Source: Promethearchaeota archaeon (GTDB lineage Archaea > Asgardarchaeota > Lokiarchaeia > Sigyniarchaeales > SOKP01). Taken from it: a DNA stretch of 64,000 bases. Positions 1-9,312 of this stretch are shown piece by piece. The translations under genes and the position numbers were made by a program. Under the pieces are notes generated by a model that saw only the letters and a list, made by a program, of their open reading frames with translations, searched no databases and was not told where the DNA came from. The stretch covers positions 292,819-356,818 of the forward strand of contig JAHPZA010000003.1 in NCBI GenBank assembly GCA_019058445.1. The letters run 5' to 3'. Numbering within the stretch: the stretch's first letter is position 1; each line of letters starts with the position of its first letter.

Positions 1-1
1 C

Positions 2-700
2 TCCTTTTTTAAAGAATTCAGGAGGGCTCTTAAACAAAAAGCCTTTGTAGCATACATTTTTCTTTACTTTTGCTATATGGTCCTGGTAAGATCTATGACA
101 TCCTCAATCGCCTATTCAGTAAGATATATTTTAAAAATGGAAGCAAATGCAATCTCTTTAATCATGTTAGCTTTTCTCGTAGGTGTATTAATTTCAATTC
201 CAATATGGTATAAACTGGCAAATAGGATAAATAACAACCGTAAAGTAATGATAATATCAGGAACCCTTGTTGGACTTTTTGTATCACCCTTAATTATATT
301 AGAAGATTATACTCTTATTATTATTACTTTGTTCATATGGGGTTTAGCTGAGGGAGGCTTTTGGCTCATGTTATCACCAGTTTTTGCAGATACTATCGAT
401 GAATCAGTAGTAGAAACGGGTGAACGTAGAGAAGGATTATATAATGGATTTTTAGCTTTTTTTGCTCGACTGGCTATAGCAGCTCAAGCAATCAGTTTTG
501 CTGTAACACATACATTAACGGGATTCGTAGAAGGTGCCGATACCCAATCTGATTTGGCAGTATGGGGAATTCACATTCACCTTGCTTTGATCCCTATGAT
601 TTTCATGTTAATAGGGATATTTATCTTTTGGAAATTTTATGATCTCACCCCTAAACGTGTTCAAGAAGTCCAGCTTAAACTAAAGCAATTAAAACTCTAA
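2..700 (+). CDS. GPH-family sugar:cation symporter, C-terminal part (cut by left window edge)
   Basis: The reading frame is open to the left edge, and codons 2-76 encode residues that match an internal part of the neighbouring transporters, so this is the C-terminal half of a major-facilitator protein of the glycoside-pentoside-hexuronide (GPH) symporter type. The visible part covers about six membrane helices. It keeps the family block ending in LTGFVEGADTQS and the tail FWKFYDLTP. The ATG at 77 is internal and not a real start. It is the first of four same-strand paralogs in the first 6.6 kb and probably arose with them by tandem duplication. The substrate cannot be told from sequence. Confidence 0.85.
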   Translation, partial: SFFKEFRRALKQKAFVAYIFLYFCYMVLVRSMTSSIAYSVRYILKMEANAISLIMLAFLVGVLISIPIWYKLANRINNNRKVMIISGTLVGLFVSPLIILEDYTLIIITLFIWGLAEGGFWLMLSPVFADTIDESVVETGERREGLYNGFLAFFARLAIAAQAISFAVTHTLTGFVEGADTQSDLAVWGIHIHLALIPMIFMLIGIFIFWKFYDLTPKRVQEVQLKLKQLKL

Positions 701-747
701 ATTAATTAATTTTACATTTTTTTCAGATAACGTTTAGTAAAGCAAAA

Positions 748-755
748 TATATAAA
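748..755 (+). promoter_or_regulatory. TATA box of transporter gene 818-2212
   Basis: TATATAAA lies exactly 70 nt upstream of the ATG at 818. The same octamer sits exactly 70 nt upstream of the ATG of the next paralog (2273 to 2343), and the following bases (CAACAAATATTGAAA) are also shared. This argues for duplicated archaeal TBP/TFB promoters giving a leader of roughly 40 nt. Confidence 0.6.
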
Positions 756-817
756 TTGATTCAACAAATATTGAAAAAACGTAATCTATAATATATAAAA
801 CAAATTTGGTAATGTTT

Positions 818-2212
818 ATGGAAAATAAAGACACAGAAATATTACATTCGAAAAAAGAAATGGCTTCATACGGTTTCGGGAAGATAATCATGGAACTTTT
901 AAATATGGCATTTGGAGCATATGTGTTTTTCTATTATGAAAGTGAATTGGGATTAGATGTGTGGTTAATAGCTTTAGGTATCATCATATATGCAATTTGG
1001 AATTCCATCAATGATCCCTTTATCGGTTATTTAGTAGATCGCCCCTTTAAGTTCACGAAAAAATGGGGTAGACGATTTCCATGGGTATTAATTGGAGGAG
1101 TGCCATGGATCTTTTTTTACTTACTTCTTTTCATACCACCGGACGTTAATCCTCAAGAAGGAGCTTGGATCCTCTTTGCTTGGCTTGTAATCATAGCGTG
1201 TTTATATGATTTATTTGGATCACTTTATCTTGTAAATTTTACTTCGATTTTTCCCGATAAATTCCGTACAGAAAGTGAAAGAAGAGATGCAGGTGGAATT
1301 GGCACCCTGGTTGGGACTTTTGGCGTAGTTTTGGGGGCTATTGTACCTCCAATGTTCATAATTTTTGGGAATAGAACATCATATGCATTGCAAGGAGTAG
1401 TAATTATTATTATATGTTTAATAGCTTTAGGATTAACTATTCCAGGGATACGGGAAGATCAATATCGAATTGATTGCTATTTAGAGGTGTGCGAAGAGGG
1501 TTTTGAAAAAGAATCGTTTTTTAAGACACTTAAATACTGTATAAAACAAAAGAATTTCTTGGCCTATATTATCGCATTTGTGTTTTATTCAACTATGACG
1601 ACAATGATGATAGCATCCATTCCATTTCTCGTACGATTCGTATTTAAGATGGAAGCGGGAGCGGTGACTTTAATAATGGTAGGTTTTCTCCTTGGATCAT
1701 TTTGTTCCATTCCTTTATGGATTAAAATTGCTCATAAAACAAATGATGACCGGAAAACAATCATTATAACCGCGTTTTTTATGGCATTCGCTTTAATACC
1801 GATGATCTTTCTTAGAGACTATTATTTGTTCATTATTTCAGTTGCGATATGGGGTATAGGGCTAGGAGGTTTTTGGGCCATGCAAAATCCAGTTTTATCT
1901 AATGCGATTGATGAAAATGTAATTAATACCGGTAAAAGAGAAGAAGGGATATATGGTGGTATTCAAACCTTATTTTCACGTTTGGCAATTGCTATCCAAG
2001 CGATTTGTTTTGCAATTGTGCATACCCTCACTGGGTTTGTAGAAGGAGCTAACACACAATCTGAATTAGCAGTATGGGGTATAATTATTCATATGGCTTT
2101 GCTTCCAATGATTTTCATGTTCATAGGATCTTTCATACTTTTAAAATTCTATAATTTAACACCTGAAAAAGTAGCAATTAATAAAACTAAATTAGCTGAA
2201 ATGGGACTATAA
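818..2212 (+). CDS. GPH-family sugar:cation symporter
   Basis: This encodes an integral membrane carrier of 464 residues with about 12 helices, expected to move a sugar or glycoside together with a cation. The GPH signature after helix II, SINDPFIGYLVDRPFKFTKK, is at about residues 64-83, followed by WGRRFPW. The acidic residues in this stretch correspond to the cation-site region of MelB. The ATG at 818 is chosen over upstream TTG 806 because MENKD matches the start of the paralogs at 2343 and 5179. It is close to the next gene in sequence and promoter, so a recent tandem duplicate. Substrate unknown. Confidence 0.88.
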   Translation: MENKDTEILHSKKEMASYGFGKIIMELLNMAFGAYVFFYYESELGLDVWLIALGIIIYAIWNSINDPFIGYLVDRPFKFTKKWGRRFPWVLIGGVPWIFFYLLLFIPPDVNPQEGAWILFAWLVIIACLYDLFGSLYLVNFTSIFPDKFRTESERRDAGGIGTLVGTFGVVLGAIVPPMFIIFGNRTSYALQGVVIIIICLIALGLTIPGIREDQYRIDCYLEVCEEGFEKESFFKTLKYCIKQKNFLAYIIAFVFYSTMTTMMIASIPFLVRFVFKMEAGAVTLIMVGFLLGSFCSIPLWIKIAHKTNDDRKTIIITAFFMAFALIPMIFLRDYYLFIISVAIWGIGLGGFWAMQNPVLSNAIDENVINTGKREEGIYGGIQTLFSRLAIAIQAICFAIVHTLTGFVEGANTQSELAVWGIIIHMALLPMIFMFIGSFILLKFYNLTPEKVAINKTKLAEMGL

Positions 2213-2272
2213 AGTGATTTTTAGCTCCATTAATTTTCTATTCTTTTTTTCATTATTTTTTTTTAAAAAAAA

Positions 2273-2280
2273 TATATAAA
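2273..2280 (+). promoter_or_regulatory. TATA box of transporter gene 2343-3737
   Basis: TATATAAA is 70 nt before the ATG at 2343, the same spacing as at 748/818. It is preceded by an A/T tract and followed by the shared AACAAATATTGAAA stretch. Confidence 0.6.
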
Positions 2281-2342
2281 TGCTTTTAACAAATATTGAA
2301 AGAACATACTTTATTAAATTCAAAACCAATTTGGGAATGTTT

Positions 2343-3737
2343 ATGGAAAATAAAGACATGGAAATATTACATTCTAAAAAAGAAATGGCTTCATATGGGT
2401 TCGGTAAGTTTGTAAATGAATTTCTGAATATGGCATTCGGTGCTTTGGTCTTTTTCTATTACGAAACTGAACTGGGTCTTGATGTCTGGTTAACAGCATT
2501 TGGTTATATTATATTTGCTCTCTGGAATGCTTTTAATGATCCAATACTAGGCTATTTAACAGATCGCCCTTTTAAATTTACGAAGAAATGGGGAAGACGC
2601 TTTCCATGGGTTTTTATCGGAGGAGTGCCTTGGATACTTAGCTATATCTTACTTTTTACACCCCCTGATGTTGATCCTAAACAAGGTGCTTGGATCTTGT
2701 TCGCATGGCTCGTATTTTCAACTTGTTTATACGATACCTTTGCTTCTCTGTTTAATGTCTCTTTCTACGGGCTTTTTCCCGATAAATTTCGTGAAGATAA
2801 AGAACGTAGAACTGCTGCTGGAATAAGTACTTTAGTAGGGACTTTTGGCGTAGCTTTAGGGGGAATTTTACCACCGCTGTTTATCGTATTTGGAGACAGA
2901 TCCTCATATGCGTTGCAATCGGGGATTGTTGTTATTACTTGTATAATAGCATTGGCATTAACAATTCCAGGGTGTAGGGAAGATCAATATCGAATTGATT
3001 GCTACTTAGAGAAGTGTGAAGAAGGATTTGACAAGGTGCCGTTTTTTAGTAACGTAAAATCATGCTTGAAACAAAAGAATTTCCTCGCGTATCTCAGTCA
3101 ATGGATCTTTTATCGAGCATTGGTTGTTATGATAATTGGCTCAATACCCTATCTCGTACGATTCGTATTAAAAATGGAAGCAAGCGCTGTGACTTTAATA
3201 ATGATTGGATTCCTTTTAGGCTCATTTTGTTCTATTCCAATATGGACTACAATTGCTCATAAAACCGACAATGATCGCAAAACATTCATTCTAGCAGCAT
3301 TTCTTATGACAGTACTCTTAATTCCATTAATATTCATCGTTGATTATGTCTTAGTCATTATTTTTGTAGCAATCTGGGGATTTAGCCTTGGAGGGTATTG
3401 GCTCATGCAAGATCCTGTATTATCTGAAATTATCGATGAATCTGTCATTTTAACTGGAAGAAGAGAAGAGGGCATCTATAATGGGGTGGTGAACTTCTTC
3501 GGTCGTTTAGCACTTGTTATTCAGGCTGTCTGCTTCGCGATAGTTCATACTTTAACTGGATTTGTAGAAGGCGCTCCCTCACAAACCGCCACAGCACAAT
3601 TGGGAATTCAAATTCATTTCGCCTTACTGCCAATGATTTTTATGTTATTTGCAACCTTAATACTATGGAAATGGTATAACTTAACGCCTGAAAAAGTTGC
3701 TGAGAATAAAACAAAACTAGCTGAAATGGGTTTGTAA
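2343..3737 (+). CDS. GPH-family sugar:cation symporter
   Basis: This is a 464-residue paralog of the upstream transporter, with about 12 membrane helices. It carries NDPILGYLTDRPFKFTKKWG after helix II and the C-terminal block HTLTGFVEGAPSQT. An ATG at 2280 is in frame but lies inside the TATA region; MENKDMEILHSKKE from 2343 matches the paralogs, so that start is used. It differs from the neighbour mainly in the second half (helices VII-VIII), the region most likely to tune substrate choice. Energised sugar or glycoside uptake is inferred from the family. Confidence 0.88.
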   Translation: MENKDMEILHSKKEMASYGFGKFVNEFLNMAFGALVFFYYETELGLDVWLTAFGYIIFALWNAFNDPILGYLTDRPFKFTKKWGRRFPWVFIGGVPWILSYILLFTPPDVDPKQGAWILFAWLVFSTCLYDTFASLFNVSFYGLFPDKFREDKERRTAAGISTLVGTFGVALGGILPPLFIVFGDRSSYALQSGIVVITCIIALALTIPGCREDQYRIDCYLEKCEEGFDKVPFFSNVKSCLKQKNFLAYLSQWIFYRALVVMIIGSIPYLVRFVLKMEASAVTLIMIGFLLGSFCSIPIWTTIAHKTDNDRKTFILAAFLMTVLLIPLIFIVDYVLVIIFVAIWGFSLGGYWLMQDPVLSEIIDESVILTGRREEGIYNGVVNFFGRLALVIQAVCFAIVHTLTGFVEGAPSQTATAQLGIQIHFALLPMIFMLFATLILWKWYNLTPEKVAENKTKLAEMGL

Positions 3738-3858
3738 GTTAAATTCAAAATTAAATATCAAATTATTTTTTTCTTTTATCTTTATTTCTGGACAATTATT
3801 AATAATGCTTATGATTAATTAATTCTATAATAGTTCTCAAAAAAAAATTGTTATAGAG

Positions 3859-5058
3859 ATGAACGATTCAAATATTCTTAATCTAATAGAAGCGGAACGT
3901 ATGTATAGCCATGTGTTGGAGATTGAAGGTTCAAGGCATCCTGTTGATGATTTTGAAAAATTAAATGAAGTAGCAGATTATATATCACTGGAATTTGAAA
4001 AGTATGGGTTAAGGGTAAATGAACATAAATTCAATGTTAAGGATTTAGATAACACATTTAGAAATATAGAAGGCAGTATTGGTGATTCGAAGAGTGCTGA
4101 ATTTATACTTGGGGCTCATTATGATACAGTTCCTAATTGTCCGGGAGCAAATGACAATGCGTCTGGAGTTGCTGTTATGCTTGAAACTGCTAGAACTTTA
4201 TCTCAGGTGGAAAGTTTAAGTAATATTCGATTTATAGGATTCAGTCTTGAAGAACCTAGCGCTGTTTTGCGAAATAAATATAGGGAGATCGCCCAGAGAT
4301 ATGGGGTGATGGATGATAACGATCACTATACATCTTATAGAACTCTAAAGCTGATAAAAAAGCACTCAGATCAATTAAGTATTGCACGTGGCTCGATTAA
4401 AACATACCCTGAAGCTTATTATGAAGTTACAGAAAATCTCAAGTCAAGTTTGACACAAGAGGAATATGATTTCTTTAATGAAATCGCCAAAATTTACGAG
4501 GGAATAATGACCAGTTCTTGGGTGGGTAAGACTGCGATAATAGGAAGTAGTAGATGGATTAGAGATGCGTTAAAATCTAATAAAAAAATATCAGGAGTAA
4601 TATCAATAGATTCGGTGGGATATGCTTCTAAGAAAAGATACTCTCAACACTTCCCCAAAGGATTAAAAATGAAGATCTTTAAAACTCATAATGTCAAGGA
4701 AAAGTATTTCATAGGGGACTTTATCTTTGTAATCAGTAATAGTAATTCCAACGAGCTAGCTGAAGTGTTTTGTTCTCAATGTCAAAAAGACTCGATTAAC
4801 CTTCCCTATGCTTGCTTTGAACCTTCAGTTACATTTGAAAAATTCTGTGTAAATTTGCCCTTTTTACTGGGTTCTGATCACGCGCCATTTTGGCGAGAGG
4901 GAATACCTGCCCTGGAATTAACGGATACTGCGAACCTTAGAGACCCATATGCTCATACATCAGCAGATACCATAAATAATCTTGATTTTGATTTCATGAA
5001 GAAAGTCGGAAAAGCGGTTTGTATGACAGCAATAAATAGATGTCAAGAAACTTCTTAA
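3859..5058 (+). CDS. M28-family zinc aminopeptidase-like hydrolase
   Basis: This 399-residue protein has the M28 co-catalytic zinc signatures in order: GAHYDT (His/Asp ligands), PGANDNASG (bridging Asp), EEPS (catalytic Glu pair), ISIDSVGY (Asp ligand) and YAHTSADT (last His ligand). M28 enzymes remove N-terminal residues from peptides or deacylate small substrates. There is no signal peptide, so it acts in the cytosol. An insertion of about 100 residues between the EE pair and the IDS motif is longer than in compact M28 enzymes and probably forms a lid. It sits between two transporter genes in the same direction, which suggests processing of an imported peptide- or amide-containing substrate. 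Confidence 0.85.
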   Translation: MNDSNILNLIEAERMYSHVLEIEGSRHPVDDFEKLNEVADYISLEFEKYGLRVNEHKFNVKDLDNTFRNIEGSIGDSKSAEFILGAHYDTVPNCPGANDNASGVAVMLETARTLSQVESLSNIRFIGFSLEEPSAVLRNKYREIAQRYGVMDDNDHYTSYRTLKLIKKHSDQLSIARGSIKTYPEAYYEVTENLKSSLTQEEYDFFNEIAKIYEGIMTSSWVGKTAIIGSSRWIRDALKSNKKISGVISIDSVGYASKKRYSQHFPKGLKMKIFKTHNVKEKYFIGDFIFVISNSNSNELAEVFCSQCQKDSINLPYACFEPSVTFEKFCVNLPFLLGSDHAPFWREGIPALELTDTANLRDPYAHTSADTINNLDFDFMKKVGKAVCMTAINRCQETS

Positions 5059-5104
5059 AATCAAATTTCATATACTATATCTTCTATATTTTTTTAAAGA
5101 TATC

Positions 5105-5112
5105 TATATAAA
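5105..5112 (+). promoter_or_regulatory. TATA box of transporter gene 5179-6570
   Basis: TATATAAA lies 74 nt upstream of the ATG at 5179, the same arrangement as for the two earlier paralogs (70 nt). Confidence 0.5.
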
Positions 5113-5178
5113 TTTGATTAACTAATGTTTAAAATACATATCAAATTTTCATATGTAAATTTATGATGGTAATTAATT

Positions 5179-6570
5179 ATGGAAAAAAATAGTGAAGAAA
5201 TTTTACATTCTAAGACAAGTATAGTTTCCTATGGATTCGGAAAATTTGTGTGGGAATTCTTAAACATGGCGTTTGGAGCGTTCGTATATTTTTATTATGA
5301 AAGTGAGTTAGGTTTAGCTTCATGGTTAACTGCTTTTGGATATATTATATTCGCGACTTGGAATGCGGTCAACGATCCTATTCTTGGATATCTTATTGAT
5401 CGTCCCTTTAAATTTACGAAAAAATGGGGGAGACGATTTCCATTTGTGTTTATAGGGGGAGTTCCGTGGATTATTACATATGTGTTGCTTTTTATACCTC
5501 CAGAGGGGGCTGGGATGTGGATTATTTTTGCGTGGCTGGTGATAACCACTTGTTTATACGACACTTTTGCTTCAATTTTCAATGTGAGTTTCTATGCGAT
5601 TTTTCCGGATAAATTTCGTGCTATGGACGAGCGTAGGAGCGCAGCTGGAATCAGCACATTAGTTAGTACTTTTGGTGTGGCGTTAGGGGCAATTATACCT
5701 CCATTATTTATCGTATTTGGTGATAGATCGACATATGCGATGCAATCAGGAGTCGTTCTTATTGTATGTTTGATTGCTTTAGCGTTGGCCATTCCTGGAG
5801 CCCGAGAAGATCAATTCCGCATTGATTGTTATTTAGAGGCTTGTGAAAAAGGAGAAGAAAAGGCATCCTTCATGAAAACTCTAAGAGTATGTTTAAAACA
5901 GAAAAATTTTGTGGCGTTCATTTTTGCGTATATTTTTTATCGTTCATTAGTGATGATGATTGTTGCTTCTCTCCCATACATGGTAAGATTTGTATTTCTA
6001 ATGGAAGCAAGCTCATTGACTCTAATAATGGCAGCGTTTCTCATAGGATCCTTTGTTTCCATCCCTATATGGATTAAATTCGCTCAAAAGACTAATGATA
6101 ACCGGAAAACCTATATGTATGCTGCGTTCCTTATGACGATACTTACTGGAATTCTTTTCTTTGTCCAAGATTATTATTTAGCGGTTCTCGTGATTTTGTT
6201 CTGGGGAATGGGGCTCGGAGGATTTTGGGTTATGATTGATCCCACTCTTAGTGATGTAATTGATGAAGCAGTTATTACTACTGAAAAAAGAGAGGAAGGA
6301 GTTTATATTGGCATTCAGACATTTTTTAGCCGCATGGCAATGATAGTGCAGGCGGTTTGCTTTGCAATTGTCCATATTTTAACAGGATTTGTTGAAGGTG
6401 CAGGACCAGAAGCTCAACCCGAGTCTGCGATATTGGGGATTAGAATGCATTTTGCGTTACTCCCAATGGTTTTTATATTTATAGCAGGTTTGATCCTATG
6501 GAAATTTTATAAATTGACACCTGACCAAGTAGCGATTAATAAAGCAAAATTAGCCGAAATGGGATTATAG
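5179..6570 (+). CDS. GPH-family sugar:cation symporter
   Basis: This encodes a 463-residue polytopic membrane protein of the GPH type. The helix II motif reads NDPILGYLIDRPFKFTKKWG and the C-terminal block reads HILTGFVEGAGPEA. The start MEKNSEEILHSK at 5179 aligns directly with the paralogs. Compared with them it lacks a few residues in the III-IV loop (PPEGAG). It ends a plus-strand run of three carriers and one peptidase and is convergent with the hydrolase gene at 6635. Sugar/cation symport is inferred from the family; no substrate can be named. Confidence 0.88.
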   Translation: MEKNSEEILHSKTSIVSYGFGKFVWEFLNMAFGAFVYFYYESELGLASWLTAFGYIIFATWNAVNDPILGYLIDRPFKFTKKWGRRFPFVFIGGVPWIITYVLLFIPPEGAGMWIIFAWLVITTCLYDTFASIFNVSFYAIFPDKFRAMDERRSAAGISTLVSTFGVALGAIIPPLFIVFGDRSTYAMQSGVVLIVCLIALALAIPGAREDQFRIDCYLEACEKGEEKASFMKTLRVCLKQKNFVAFIFAYIFYRSLVMMIVASLPYMVRFVFLMEASSLTLIMAAFLIGSFVSIPIWIKFAQKTNDNRKTYMYAAFLMTILTGILFFVQDYYLAVLVILFWGMGLGGFWVMIDPTLSDVIDEAVITTEKREEGVYIGIQTFFSRMAMIVQAVCFAIVHILTGFVEGAGPEAQPESAILGIRMHFALLPMVFIFIAGLILWKFYKLTPDQVAINKAKLAEMGL

Positions 6571-6634
6571 ATATACTATTTATATTTTTTTTCTTTCTTA
6601 TTTTTAATATTTTCTATTCTCAATCTACTTATCC

Positions 6635-8095
6635 CTATAAGTCTTTTATCTTATGAAACCTGTTTCTTTCAATGTATAAATCTATTTTACCTGCAGACTC
6701 CACATCAAATTCCACATTAGTTCTCCCTCCTAGTCCTGATAAGAAATAAAACTTAAATTCATCGAGAGATTCGGGAATTAAAGGAGCACTCATCCCATTA
6801 TTGAAAGGTGTAGGGCCTTCTTCGGGTTCAAGATAAACTACTGCTCCGCGTTTTATTACGGATAATTTATTTATGCCCTTATACGTTTCATAAAATCCCT
6901 GCAATAATGATAATTTCTGCTCTATCTCGATAAATTTAATATCTTTTAAAGGATTCTTCCCTAATAAAAATACCATAGTTAACAGAGGGATTGCAGAAAT
7001 AAGAGAATTTCCACCTCCAGAATTACATGCACATGCTATGCCAAGCTTTTTCTCTGGTATGAATCCAATGAATGATGTTGATACATTCGTTCCCCCCACA
7101 TGAAAAATTGTTGTATGCTCAAAAAAATCCTCAATTATGATCCAACCATAGCCATATCCCACTTTCTCAAATTCCCCTATTGCATCGCGTATTATATCAG
7201 TTTCAATATAGTTTGTATGCATTTTTTGTATCAAATCTTTATTTAATATCGTTGTTCCCTCAAAAGTACCTTGGTTAATATTCATTTTTATGTAATTTAT
7301 CTGTTCGATAGCCGAACTAAGCAATCCCCCCGGAGCAAAAATATATTTATCGAAGGGATGAGACGCAGGCTCGATTTGGATAATATTTCCATTTTCAAAT
7401 TTTGGAAAGTATGCTGTCATGATATCCGAATCTTTTTCAAACTCATCTCTTAAAAAACAGGAACGTTTCATGTTCAGAGGATTTAGTATGTTCTCTCTCA
7501 CATAATCTTCGTATTTCATGTTACTAACTTTTTCAATAACCACACCCAACATTGTATAACTTTCATTTGAATAAGCGAAGCGTTGTCCTGGCTCAGCTGC
7601 AACCTCTTGTTTCGCATCGTTTATGAAAGTTAAATAATCATCCCAGCTACTCAACGGAATATGATATTCATTGTAACCAGCATTACGACCAAGTAAAATT
7701 TCTGCAGTACCAAGATTAGGAATTCCAGATGAATGAGTTAAAAGATGATGAATGGTTATTGGATTTCTTTTCTTACCCAATTTAAAATTGAAATATTTTT
7801 TCACTGGATCATATAAATCTAATTTACCTTGTTCATATAACTGCATTACTGCTAATGCTGTATAAGATTTTGTGCATGAACCAAATCCATATAACGTGTT
7901 GGGTGTAGCAGGGATATTCATTTCTAAATTTCTAGCACCAAATCCTTTAGCATAAAGTATATCTTCTCCTGAAAGAACGGCTAGACTCATTCCAGGTATT
8001 TTAGATTCTTTCATAATGGAAGCAATGGAACTTTCCAAAAGTTCAAGTATGCCTACCGGAATAGTCTTTGGAGTATCGTTTTGACTCATAGACAT
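6635..8095 (-). CDS. Serine hydrolase, class C beta-lactamase/PBP-like (S12) family
   Basis: The 486-residue protein has the serine hydrolase catalytic motifs SCTK (Ser73, Lys76), Tyr175-Ser-Asn177 and, in place of the KTG box, HVGGTNVSTS. Residues 1-370 form the beta-lactamase-like domain, followed by a C-terminal beta-rich domain of about 100 residues as in many archaeal S12 esterases and D-aminopeptidases. No signal peptide is visible. Known members hydrolyse D-amino-acid peptides, esters or amides; antibiotic resistance should not be assumed. It lies 52 nt downstream of the dehydrogenase gene at 8148-9191 on the same strand, so the two may be co-transcribed. Confidence 0.82.
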   Translation of the reverse strand: MSMSQNDTPKTIPVGILELLESSIASIMKESKIPGMSLAVLSGEDILYAKGFGARNLEMNIPATPNTLYGFGSCTKSYTALAVMQLYEQGKLDLYDPVKKYFNFKLGKKRNPITIHHLLTHSSGIPNLGTAEILLGRNAGYNEYHIPLSSWDDYLTFINDAKQEVAAEPGQRFAYSNESYTMLGVVIEKVSNMKYEDYVRENILNPLNMKRSCFLRDEFEKDSDIMTAYFPKFENGNIIQIEPASHPFDKYIFAPGGLLSSAIEQINYIKMNINQGTFEGTTILNKDLIQKMHTNYIETDIIRDAIGEFEKVGYGYGWIIIEDFFEHTTIFHVGGTNVSTSFIGFIPEKKLGIACACNSGGGNSLISAIPLLTMVFLLGKNPLKDIKFIEIEQKLSLLQGFYETYKGINKLSVIKRGAVVYLEPEEGPTPFNNGMSAPLIPESLDEFKFYFLSGLGGRTNVEFDVESAGKIDLYIERNRFHKIKDL

Positions 8096-8147
8096 ATTAG
8101 GATGTTTATTTATTTAAACCTTTTTAGCTTTGGATATTCATAAGACC

Positions 8148-9191
8148 TTAGAAAGTTTTTACAAATTTAATGATATCTTGTATTTTCTCATTATCCATAA
8201 TTAATGTTGGTAAGTTATAAAGAGAATATAGTAAGTTTTCGTCTACCACGTAATTTTTTACTTGTGCTAAAGCTGATTTTAAATGAGTATAAGATATCCC
8301 CTGATGTTTGGGGGTAAAATTTAATTTAATATCATCTAAAAATTGCATTATATCATCTGAAGAGAATTGAGCATATTCCTCCTGTAAATAAAGACTTATC
8401 AAAATATTCATTCCTATAAGATTCCCGTGGATATAATGATCATGAGTAATTGATTCTAAACAATATGCTAAAAAATGCTCACTCCCCTCCTCAGGACGAG
8501 CATTTCCCCATCCTTCACACAAAAGTACCTCCTTATAAAATCCATCCACTAAGGCTTGTATTCCCTTTTCAGTCACGTCTCTAATTTCATTTCTAGAATC
8601 CACTAAATTATTTGCGATGGATTTAGCTCTATTGAAAACACTCTGGTCAAATTTTTCATCTATTTCATCTTTTGCGATTAACCAATCTCCCAATGCTGAC
8701 GTGATAGATATTGTGTCTGAAACGCCTGCTCTATTTAGAAATTCTGGAGCCTCTCTAATTAAATCAAAATCAATAATGATATCCTTCGGATTACTTTCCC
8801 CGATATACTTCACTTTATTATCGATTCTAACGGCAATTGCAGAACATAAAAAAGCATCTACAGAAATGATTGATGGCATAAGATATAGTTCTAAATTAAA
8901 ATTAAATTCTTCTTTGAATTTCCAAGCTAAGAATTTTGCTGAATCACACGCCGTACCCCCACCCATACCTACAATAGCATAGTCATCCGTAATAAATGGT
9001 TCAAAACTGTTGTAAAACTTTTCTAAGCTATCTAAAGACATATCATAATTAAATTCCAAATATGTAGGCTTGTTGGTAATTCTATTTTCAATAATTTTCC
9101 ATGGCTCCTCCATGGTAATGAGAATATATTTATTTAATGAATCTAAAGTATCAACTGCAAGCCATTTACCAAAATTTGGCTTAATAACCAT
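8148..9191 (-). CDS. Glycerol-1-phosphate dehydrogenase/AraM-like metal-dependent dehydrogenase
   Basis: This is a 347-residue member of the dehydroquinate synthase/iron-containing dehydrogenase superfamily. Visible features are the nucleotide loop GMGGGTACDSAK (residues 75-86), RAGVSDTISITSALGDW with metal-ligand candidate Asp159, and EEGSEHF...YIHGN with ligand candidates His239 and His255. These match the pattern of sn-glycerol-1-phosphate dehydrogenase (the archaeal lipid enzyme) and its bacterial relative AraM. Its place among catabolic and transport genes, and the poor match in the Pro/Ser-rich phosphate region of EgsA, leave open a sugar- or polyol-phosphate role. The ATG at 9191 is the only good start. 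Confidence 0.65.
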   Translation of the reverse strand: MVIKPNFGKWLAVDTLDSLNKYILITMEEPWKIIENRITNKPTYLEFNYDMSLDSLEKFYNSFEPFITDDYAIVGMGGGTACDSAKFLAWKFKEEFNFNLELYLMPSIISVDAFLCSAIAVRIDNKVKYIGESNPKDIIIDFDLIREAPEFLNRAGVSDTISITSALGDWLIAKDEIDEKFDQSVFNRAKSIANNLVDSRNEIRDVTEKGIQALVDGFYKEVLLCEGWGNARPEEGSEHFLAYCLESITHDHYIHGNLIGMNILISLYLQEEYAQFSSDDIMQFLDDIKLNFTPKHQGISYTHLKSALAQVKNYVVDENLLYSLYNLPTLIMDNEKIQDIIKFVKTF

Positions 9192-9312
9192 AAATAAAAT
9201 AAGAAGAAAATAAAAATAAAAATTAGGAAAAGATTTTTTTTATTCTAAATAAAAAATCTTCTAAAAAACTAGACGAGAATTGATTAGACCTCTCTATTAA
9301 ATTATTCTGTAT

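Noticed and set aside
6635..8095. Antibiotic-resistance beta-lactamase
   Set aside because: The SxxK and YxN motifs are shared by esterases and peptidases of the S12 family; the cytosolic location and C-terminal domain do not support a resistance role.
8617..8982. 121-codon plus-strand frame
   Set aside because: It is a shadow of the G1P-dehydrogenase-like gene on the other strand.
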